From: JAZGBC01 sp036444495
GTDB taxonomy: Bacteria > Pseudomonadota > Alphaproteobacteria > Kiloniellales > J153
Assembly: GCA_036444495.1 (NCBI GenBank)
Contig: JAZGBC010000046.1
Location: 1-5,090 of the forward strand
Reading direction: 5' to 3'
DNA length: 5,090 nucleotides
The notes below the pieces were generated by a model. The model searched no databases. It had not been told where the DNA came from and worked only from the letters and a program-made list of their open reading frames with translations. Positions within the stretch are counted from its first letter, which is position 1; each line of letters starts with the position of its first letter. Both the position numbers and the translations under genes were made by a program. Shown here piece by piece: positions 1-5,090 of this stretch.

Positions 1-120
1 TCGAAGGGACAACAAGGGGCGACGTCGTCGCGGCATACGCGTGGGGGCAAGCGGAAAACCGGGGGGGCTCAGGCGGGCGGAAAGCGCGCCTGCTCCTCGA
101 CGCGAAACGGAGGAGCGAAC
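1..120 (+). other. G-rich leader upstream of the rhodanese gene
   Basis: I see no convincing gene in this stretch. It has several G runs (16-19, 43-47, 61-67, 75-77) and two short inverted repeats. One is GCGAC at 19-23 with GTCGC at 27-31. The other is CAGGCG at 70-75 with CGCCTG at 87-92, which lies just ahead of the ribosome binding site. No clear -35/-10 pair is visible. The frame of the downstream rhodanese gene has no stop codon back to base 1, so a longer N-terminus cannot be formally excluded, although the ribosome binding site at 109-115 argues for the ATG at 121. The stretch may be a 5' untranslated leader or the end of a promoter region. Confidence 0.4.
109..115 (+). promoter_or_regulatory. 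Ribosome binding site of the rhodanese gene
   Basis: GGAGGAG is a near-perfect Shine-Dalgarno sequence ending five bases before the ATG at 121. It decides the start, because the reading frame itself is open further upstream to the window edge. Confidence 0.8.
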
Positions 121-624
121 ATGCCCATCGCTCGACGATGTGCCAAGGTTCCCGGCAGCCACGGCGTCCCCCTGCGCGAGAGATTTGCTCTGGCCCGCCG
201 GCGGGTCCTGGCAAGCGCCGTCCTTTTGCTCGCCCTGACCGGCATCGTTCTTTCACCTTCAACTCACGCCTTCGCCACGGCACCGGACGGCGTCCTGGGC
301 GCGGTCACGGTGAGCGCGGAGGAGCTGATCGAGCTGGCGGCAACCCGGGATGACCTCGTGGTCATCGATTCCCGCAAGCCCTTCGACTGGGGCAACGGGC
401 ACCTCGATGGCGCCGTTCACATCGTCAACACGGAAATGACCGCGGCAGGACTGGCCGCCGTCGCCAAGCGCGAGCAACCGGTCGTCTTCTACTGTAACGG
501 GCCCAAATGCCTTCGCTCCGGGGACGCGACCACCAAGGCGGTCGCCTGGGGCTGGACGCGTGTCTACTGGTTCCGCGGCGGTATCGAGGAATGGACCGAA
601 AAGAACTATCCGCTGACCAAGTGA
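121..624 (+). CDS. Membrane-anchored or exported single-domain rhodanese-like protein
   Basis: This 167-residue protein is a probable sulfurtransferase acting on the periplasmic side. A basic N-terminus (RERFALARRR, 19-28) is followed by a hydrophobic segment at about 29-45, which is either a signal peptide or a membrane anchor. SPSTHAFA (45-52) could contain a cleavage site. One rhodanese domain covers about 62-162. It has the VIDSRKPFDWGNGHLDGAVHI region (81-101, CH2A-like), the active loop FYCNGPKCLRS (123-133) and the closing WFRGGIEEW (150-158, CH2B-like). Cys125 sits where the persulfide-carrying cysteine lies in the family. A second cysteine, Cys130, lies inside the loop, which is longer than the usual C-x4-R because Arg132 is seven positions after Cys125. 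The ATG is chosen for its strong ribosome binding site. The kinase gene follows 24 bases later on the same strand, so co-transcription is likely. The physiological sulfur donor and acceptor cannot be read from the sequence. Confidence 0.9.
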   Translation: MPIARRCAKVPGSHGVPLRERFALARRRVLASAVLLLALTGIVLSPSTHAFATAPDGVLGAVTVSAEELIELAATRDDLVVIDSRKPFDWGNGHLDGAVHIVNTEMTAAGLAAVAKREQPVVFYCNGPKCLRSGDATTKAVAWGWTRVYWFRGGIEEWTEKNYPLTK

Positions 625-648
625 GCGCCCGGCCCGCGCAAAGAAACC

Positions 649-2595
649 ATGGCAAACCCGGCCCGAAGCATGTCTGAGCCGAAGTCCACCGCGCGAACTC
701 CCTTTACCCAGCGGCTGACGGTCCGCCCGGTGCTCTTCGCGCTGTCGATCGTTGCCACGCTGGTTTTCTCGGTGGCCCATTTCTGGGCCATCGAAACCTA
801 CGCGACGTTCTCCCGGGACTCGCGCCAGGCCGATCTGCGAAAAACCGTCCAGATACTTATCGAGCATCAGCTCGCCGCGCTTCACGTGCCGACGGTTCTC
901 GACATGGCCAGCGGAATAGTCGCCGCGCAAGGCTTCAGGGAAGCTCTCTCCCGCGGGAACGCCGCGGAGCTGGACAGCATCCTGGCGGACAGCTCCAGTC
1001 AACAATATGTCGCGAGCGGCAGGATCGCCCTTCTGTCGCTGACGGCCTTCGATCGAGACCTTGTACCTCTCGCAGCGACGAGCGCGCCGTCGTTCGCGGG
1101 CGCTCCCTGGGAAGACTTTCTGGCCGGCATAGCCGGACGCGAAGGCATGGCGCGGAAACAGGTTGCCTCGAAGTACATGCTGGATTCCGAGGGCAACCCT
1201 CTGCACGTCACGATATTTCCGGTCGGTGCGCTGCGCACGGCCGGTTACCTGGGGATCGTAACCTCGCCCCTGCCGGCGTTGCACGGGCTCGGGGAGACTC
1301 TGGGCGCGGGCGTCACGATCAGGAGCGTCGCGGGCCGCGACTTGCTCGTACAGGCCGCCGAGCCGTCGACAATCCCCACCGGACATGAAACAGCCGATTA
1401 CGATGTCGTCGAGACGGGCTTCGTCACCTCGGACCGGGTCGAGCTTTTCCGCCTCTTCATCGAGACCGACGTAACCGCCTATGAACACGCGGCGACGCAC
1501 GTCAAAACCGTAAGTTACACCGTCGCCCTCGCCACCATACTCTTCGTGTGGGGCGTCGGCCTGTGGCTGCTGCGCGCCACCGTGTTTCGGCGCATATCCA
1601 AGATATCTTCCGCGTTGCGGGCGATTGCCGCGGGCGATCGGCGGGTCGAGGTTCCGCCGGCCGGCCCTGACGAAATCGGCAGGATGTCGGCGGATTTGAA
1701 GACCGTTATCGGATACGTCTCGCAAATCGTCGCGCTCAAGGAAAGCCTGTCGCACACCAACACCAAGCTCAATCACGAGATCGCCGAGCGCGGGCGCGCG
1801 GAAGTGAGTCTCCGCGCCGCCAAGGAGCAGGCCGAGGCCGCCAACCGGGCGAAGTCCGAGTTCCTGGCCGCGATGAGCCATGAGTTGCGCACGCCGCTCA
1901 ACGCGGTCATCGGTTTCTCGGAGATCATCAAGAACGAGACGATGGGCCCGGTCGGCAGCGTTCAGTACCGCGGTTACGCGCAGGACATCAACGATTCCGG
2001 CCAACACCTGCTCGGCCTCATCAACGACATACTGGACCTGTCCAAGGTCGAGTCCGGAAAGGAGGAACTCTTTGAGGAGGACACCCAGGTCCCGGCGATC
2101 ATCGTGTCGGTCCTGAGGCTGGTGCAGCAGCGTGCCGAGAATGATCTGGTCGCGCTCGAGCCGGATGTTGCCGATGCCCTGCCCTTGCTGCACGCCGATG
2201 AACGCAAGTTGAAGCAGATCCTGGTGAACCTCCTGTCCAACGCGATCAAGTTCACCGAACCCGGCGGCAAGGTCACGCTCAGGGCCTGGTGTGACGCGGA
2301 GGGCGGCCATGTGTTTCAGGTCGCCGATACCGGCATCGGCATCGCACCGGAAAACATTACAAAGGTCATGGCCCCCTTCCAGCAGGTCGACGGCGATCTC
2401 GGCCGCAAGTTCGAAGGGACCGGTCTTGGCTTGCCGCTGACCCTGGCGCTGGTCGAGTTGCACGGCGGCTCGCTCGAGCTTCAGAGCGAGGTCGGCGCCG
2501 GCACCACGGTCACCGTGCGCTTCCCGGCCGAACGCATCGTGCGGCCGTCCGACAGCACGGACGCCTTGGACGGGGAGATCAAGGCGGCGGGCTGA
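649..2595 (+). CDS. Membrane-bound sensor histidine kinase (PleC/DivJ/PdhS-like)
   Basis: This 648-residue inner-membrane two-component sensor should autophosphorylate in response to an extracytoplasmic signal. Its order is: transmembrane helix 1 at about 26-48; a periplasmic sensor region at about 49-285; transmembrane helix 2 at about 286-309; a HAMP linker at about 310-362 (with PAGPDEIGRMS); a coiled coil at about 366-403; a HisKA domain with SHELRTPLNAV and phosphoacceptor His411; and an HATPase domain. The HATPase shows an N box (LKQILVNLLSNAIKF, Asn527/Asn531), a G1 box (VADTGIGIAP, Asp560), an F-box-like APFQQVD, and a G2 box (GTGLGLPL, 590-597). All catalytic motifs look intact. The sensor region is the right size for a Cache-type double fold, but I cannot confirm the family; it contains no cysteine. 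No receiver domain is fused and no response regulator is present. The start lacks a clear ribosome binding site, so translation may be coupled to the rhodanese gene. The ATG at 670 is an in-frame alternative that would lose seven residues. Confidence 0.94.
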   Translation: MANPARSMSEPKSTARTPFTQRLTVRPVLFALSIVATLVFSVAHFWAIETYATFSRDSRQADLRKTVQILIEHQLAALHVPTVLDMASGIVAAQGFREALSRGNAAELDSILADSSSQQYVASGRIALLSLTAFDRDLVPLAATSAPSFAGAPWEDFLAGIAGREGMARKQVASKYMLDSEGNPLHVTIFPVGALRTAGYLGIVTSPLPALHGLGETLGAGVTIRSVAGRDLLVQAAEPSTIPTGHETADYDVVETGFVTSDRVELFRLFIETDVTAYEHAATHVKTVSYTVALATILFVWGVGLWLLRATVFRRISKISSALRAIAAGDRRVEVPPAGPDEIGRMSADLKTVIGYVSQIVALKESLSHTNTKLNHEIAERGRAEVSLRAAKEQAEAANRAKSEFLAAMSHELRTPLNAVIGFSEIIKNETMGPVGSVQYRGYAQDINDSGQHLLGLINDILDLSKVESGKEELFEEDTQVPAIIVSVLRLVQQRAENDLVALEPDVADALPLLHADERKLKQILVNLLSNAIKFTEPGGKVTLRAWCDAEGGHVFQVADTGIGIAPENITKVMAPFQQVDGDLGRKFEGTGLGLPLTLALVELHGGSLELQSEVGAGTTVTVRFPAERIVRPSDSTDALDGEIKAAG

Positions 2596-2704
2596 TAACA
2601 ACCCGTCTTGATATTGACCCATCTCACCCCAGCGGGCTTTGCGGCGATTTTTGCCGCCAGATCGCCCGTCGTGGGGATGCTCTACGGCCTGTAAGAAAGA
2701 GCGC
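2596..2704. other. Convergent intergenic region with nested inverted repeat
   Basis: These 109 bases separate the ends of the kinase and ccdA genes, which face each other. They hold a symmetrical potential stem: CCCCA (2627-2631) with TGGGG (2672-2676), CGGGC (2633-2637) with GCCCG (2664-2668), and GCGGC (2641-2645) with GCCGC (2653-2657), closing on a GATTTTT loop. The position suits transcription termination from both sides. No U tract follows the stem on either strand, so it is not a textbook intrinsic terminator. No other feature is visible here. Confidence 0.5.
2627..2676. terminator. Possible bidirectional terminator-like hairpin
   Basis: Three nested five-base stems are separated by small internal loops, all GC-rich apart from the T-rich apical loop (2646-2652). 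The element lies between two converging genes, 31 bases after the kinase stop and 28 bases after the ccdA stop. An inverted repeat folds in both transcripts, which is what a shared terminator needs. The missing T run lowers confidence. It may instead act as a 3' end stabiliser or a Rho-independent element of weak type. Confidence 0.35.
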
Positions 2705-3448
2705 CTAGCCGAACCGGCCGAGCGAGGGAAAGGTCTCGAGCAGCCAATAGGCCATGTCGGTCATGGAGCCGGTGATGAACAGCACGCCGGTCAGCACCAG
2801 CAGACCGCCGGTAACCTGCTCCACCCGGCCCAGGTGACGGCGGAAGCGGGACATGAAGCGCATGAAGGGCTGGGCGAAGAAGGCCGCCGCCAGGAAGGGC
2901 ACGCCGATGCCGAGCGAATAGACCCCGAGCAGGGAGGCGCCGTAGATGACGGAGTCCTCGCTGCCGGCGACGAAGAGGATCACCGCCAGGACCGGCCCGA
3001 CGCAGGGCGTCCAACCGAATGCAAAGGCCAGCCCGATGACGTAGGCGCCGATCAGCCCGGCGGGGCGCTCGGCCAGATGGAAGCGCGCCTCGCGCATGAG
3101 CGGCAGGATGCGGAAGAGCCCCATGAAGTGCAGGCCGAGCAGGATGATGACGGCGCCGGCCACCTGGGCCAGCCAGTCCAGGTTCTGCGTCAGTGCCCCG
3201 CCGATCACCGAGGCCCCGGCGCCGAGCGCGACGAAGACCGTGGTAAAGCCCAGCACGAAGGCCAGCGCCGCATAGATCACGCGCCGCGCCGCCGGGTTGC
3301 GCGTGGCCTGCTGCTCGGCCAATTGATCGAGGGTCATGCCGCCGAGGAAGCAGAGATACGGCGGCACCAGCGGCAGCACGCAGGGAGAGACGAAGCTGAG
3401 CAGCCCGGCCAGGAAGGCGCCCGCGTAGCTGACCTCGAATCCCGACAC
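2705..3448 (-). CDS. ccdA: CcdA/SoxV-type membrane thiol-disulfide transporter
   Basis: This 247-residue polytopic inner-membrane protein belongs to the CcdA/DsbD transmembrane family, which passes electrons from cytoplasmic thioredoxin to periplasmic thiol proteins. About six hydrophobic segments are visible, at roughly 8-32, 54-80, 92-113, 130-160, 167-193 and 211-230. The paired redox cysteines are in the expected places: Cys23 in SFVSPCVLPLVPPYLCFLGG and Cys149 in GWTPCVGPVLAVIL. Cys33 is an additional cysteine. The length is normal for stand-alone CcdA. The start codon is GTG at 3448-3446, supported by a strong ribosome binding site. The gene lies 27 bases after soxB on the same strand, so it probably works as SoxV, which supplies reductant to Sox periplasmic components through a thioredoxin such as SoxW or SoxS (neither is in the window). 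A general role in cytochrome c maturation is the alternative and is not excluded, since Sox also needs c-type cytochromes. Confidence 0.92.
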   Translation of the reverse strand: MSGFEVSYAGAFLAGLLSFVSPCVLPLVPPYLCFLGGMTLDQLAEQQATRNPAARRVIYAALAFVLGFTTVFVALGAGASVIGGALTQNLDWLAQVAGAVIILLGLHFMGLFRILPLMREARFHLAERPAGLIGAYVIGLAFAFGWTPCVGPVLAVILFVAGSEDSVIYGASLLGVYSLGIGVPFLAAAFFAQPFMRFMSRFRRHLGRVEQVTGGLLVLTGVLFITGSMTDMAYWLLETFPSLGRFG

Positions 3449-3456
3449 CTCGGGCG

Positions 3457-3465
3457 CTCCTCCCC
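3457..3465 (-). promoter_or_regulatory. Ribosome binding site of ccdA
   Basis: On the minus strand this reads GGGGAGGAG, eight bases ahead of the GTG at 3448. It lies entirely in the short gap after the soxB stop and fixes the GTG start, so ccdA has its own strong initiation site rather than depending only on coupling to soxB. Confidence 0.8.
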
Positions 3466-3475
3466 GGTATTCCCG

Positions 3476-5090
3476 CTACGCGCCCAGGATCCGGATGTTG
3501 CGGTTCTCCTCGGTCCGGATGACCTTGTGGCGCGCGATATAGCTGCTGACCACATCGTAGACGGGCGGCCCCTGCGTCCCCTCGTTGACCGAAGCCCAGC
3601 CCGAAACCTTGTAGTTCTTCCCCGCCTCGATCGGCTCGCCGGTCCTGAGCAGCGTCATGTCGGAGATGCGCTTGCCGATCGGCTGGTTGATGTCGATGGT
3701 ATAGGCCAGCCCGCCGACCCGCACCATGTCGCCGCCCTGCTGGTAGTAGGGATCGGGGTTGAACAGGTTGTCGGCCACGTCCTCAAGCACCAGCTTGATG
3801 AATTCGCCGGTGAAGTCGATCCGGTAGGCGGCGGGATAGGTGATGGCGGTCTGGTTGTAGACGTCCTCGACCGTAATCTCCTGCCCGGGAAGGATGCAGG
3901 CGCCCCAGCGGAAGCCGGGCGAGAGCGAGATCTCCGCCTCCCGCTCCTCTATGAGCGCGCTGCAGATAACGTCGTCAAAGGTGCCGTTGAAGTTGCCGCG
4001 CCGGTAGAGCAGGCTCTCGCTACGCCCAAGCACGCGCGACAGCTCGGCCTTGTGCGGCGCGCGGATCCTCTCGACCAGCGCCGCGATCTCCGCATCCGGC
4101 GCGATGGCGTCGGAGAAGACTGGGATCAGGCGGTAGCGGTAGTCCTTGACCCGGCCGCCCTCGACCTCCAGGTCCAGGCGCGAGAGGAACTTGCCGTGGG
4201 AGCCGGAGCTCACCATGAGCGTCTTGCCGATCTCGAGCGCGATGGGCAGCGCGTCGTGGGTGTGGGCGCTCAGGAGCACGTCGATGCCCTTGACCCGCGA
4301 CGCCAGCTTGCGGTCGGTGTCGAAGCCGTTGTGGCTGAGCAGCACCACCAGCTCGGCGCCCTCGGCGCGCACCTGCTCGACCCGTTTGCGGACCAGACTC
4401 TCCCGGATACCGAACGACCAGCTCGGCATCTTGTAGATCGGATGGGCCACCGGCGTGTAGGGGAAGGCCTGACCGATGACCGCGATCTTGACCCCGCCGC
4501 GCTCGAAGGTGGCTACGGCGTCGAAGACCTCCTCGTCCCACTCGGTGTCGCGCACGTTGCCGGCCAGGAACGGGAAGGCGAGTTTGCCGATCAGCTCCTC
4601 GACCCGCTCGGCGCCGTAGGTGAATTCCCAATGGGCGGTCATGACCTCGACGCCGAGCGCGTTCATGACCTCGACCATGTCCGCGCCCCGGGTCGCGAGC
4701 GAGGTGTAGGAGCCCTGCCAGGTGTCGCCGCCGTCGAGCAGCAGGGTCTTGCCCGGCCGCTCGGCGCGGATCGCCCCGATCAGGGTCGCCAGGCGGTCGA
4801 CGCCGCCGACCTTGCCGTAGGACCGGGCCAGCGCGGCGTAGTTTTCGGAACTGAGCGCGTGGGCCTGGGCGGTGCCGGCCGCGATCCCGAACTCGCGCAG
4901 GAAATCGCCGCCGGTGAGGTGGGGCGGCTTGCCGCGCGCCTCGCCGACCCCCAGGTTGACCGAGGGTTCGCGGAAAAACAGCGGCACGAGTTGGGCGTGA
5001 ATGTCGGCGAAATGCAGCAGGGTGACCTGACCGAGCGGCTCGAAACGCAGCAGCTCTTCCTGCGTGATTTTCTGTTGCGCCAGCGCCCGG
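3476..5090 (-). CDS. soxB: Thiosulfohydrolase SoxB, 5' end cut by the window edge
   Basis: SoxB is the periplasmic dinuclear-metal hydrolase that releases sulfate from sulfur substrate bound to SoxYZ during thiosulfate oxidation. It belongs to the 5'-nucleotidase/metallophosphoesterase fold. The visible part is 537 codons, with the stop at 3478-3476. The frame stays open past the GTG at 4987, and the residues beyond it (FEPLGQVTLLHFADIHAQL) are SoxB sequence, so the true start and export signal lie off the edge. Numbering from the first visible codon, metal-site motifs are Asp29/His31 (DIH), Asp122 (GGDTWQGS), His153 (AHWEFTYG), His253 (SHNGFDTD) and His276/His278 (AHTHD). The C-terminal domain has GNFNGTFDD (365-373), the YNQTAITYP region and GGDMVRVGG (452-460), all typical of SoxB rather than ordinary nucleotidases. 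His153 takes the place of the Asn of the GNHE motif in nucleotidases. No broken or missing catalytic element is seen. It is probably the upstream gene of an operon with ccdA. Confidence 0.97.
   Translation of the reverse strand, partial: RALAQQKITQEELLRFEPLGQVTLLHFADIHAQLVPLFFREPSVNLGVGEARGKPPHLTGGDFLREFGIAAGTAQAHALSSENYAALARSYGKVGGVDRLATLIGAIRAERPGKTLLLDGGDTWQGSYTSLATRGADMVEVMNALGVEVMTAHWEFTYGAERVEELIGKLAFPFLAGNVRDTEWDEEVFDAVATFERGGVKIAVIGQAFPYTPVAHPIYKMPSWSFGIRESLVRKRVEQVRAEGAELVVLLSHNGFDTDRKLASRVKGIDVLLSAHTHDALPIALEIGKTLMVSSGSHGKFLSRLDLEVEGGRVKDYRYRLIPVFSDAIAPDAEIAALVERIRAPHKAELSRVLGRSESLLYRRGNFNGTFDDVICSALIEEREAEISLSPGFRWGACILPGQEITVEDVYNQTAITYPAAYRIDFTGEFIKLVLEDVADNLFNPDPYYQQGGDMVRVGGLAYTIDINQPIGKRISDMTLLRTGEPIEAGKNYKVSGWASVNEGTQGPPVYDVVSSYIARHKVIRTEENRNIRILGA

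Noticed and set aside
1..36. Possible start of a divergent minus-strand gene at the ATG at 36-34 (MPRRRRPLLSLR).
   Set aside because: Only twelve codons are visible, with no ribosome binding site ahead of the ATG. It cannot be separated from chance.
41..238. A 65-codon plus-strand frame starting with GTG and overlapping the rhodanese start.
   Set aside because: It has no ribosome binding site or recognisable domain and overlaps the supported rhodanese gene in another frame. It is a composition effect.
2411..2420. The ten bases TCGAAGGGAC at the window start recur inside the kinase gene.
   Set aside because: Several ten-base matches are expected by chance in 5 kb, and this one does not extend further on either side.
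2382..2595. Possible fused receiver domain or effector at the kinase C-terminus.
   Set aside because: After the G2 box and the final strand (VTVRFPAE) only about 20 low-complexity residues remain, so this is not a hybrid kinase.
259..2622. A 787-codon open frame on the minus strand opposite the kinase and most of the rhodanese gene.
   Set aside because: The plus-strand genes carry full, intact family motifs. The antisense translation is rich in Arg, Gly, Asp and Leu with no recognisable domain. Long antisense frames are common in high-GC coding DNA.
4020..4631. A 203-codon minus-strand frame inside soxB.
   Set aside because: It is an Arg/Gly/Ala-rich shadow of soxB in another frame, with no motif of its own.

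Overview
The window is high-GC and densely coded, and it looks chromosomal. The best taxonomic clue is the histidine kinase. Its phosphoacceptor region (MSHELRTPLNAV followed by IGFSEIIKNETMGPVG and the INDILDLSKVESGK stretch) closely resembles the PleC/DivJ/PdhS-like kinases of Alphaproteobacteria. Together with a sox gene, this suggests a thiosulfate-oxidising alphaproteobacterium. I cannot name a genus from the sequence alone.

There are two convergent gene pairs. On the + strand, after about 120 bases of G-rich leader, lie a membrane-anchored, probably periplasmic single-domain rhodanese (121-624) and, 24 bases later, a membrane-bound sensor histidine kinase (649-2595). On the - strand, soxB (thiosulfohydrolase of the Sox system) enters from the right edge and stops at 3476. 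It is followed 27 bases later by a ccdA-type membrane thiol-disulfide transporter (3448-2705, GTG start). The two pairs meet tail to tail across a 109-base gap (2596-2704) that contains a nested inverted repeat.

The soxB-ccdA pair has a clear functional logic. SoxB hydrolyses sulfate from sulfur substrate bound to SoxYZ in the periplasm, and a CcdA/SoxV-type protein carries reducing power across the inner membrane to keep Sox components active. The rhodanese on the other strand is also predicted to act outside the cytoplasm and carries two cysteines in its active-site loop, so the neighbourhood shares a theme of periplasmic sulfur and thiol chemistry. The kinase has no response regulator in the window, and its signal is unknown. 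A role in sensing sulfur compounds is a hypothesis based on position only. Nothing else was found: no tRNA, rRNA, CRISPR array, insertion sequence or phage gene. All four genes belong to known families; the least described part is the rhodanese-kinase pairing.
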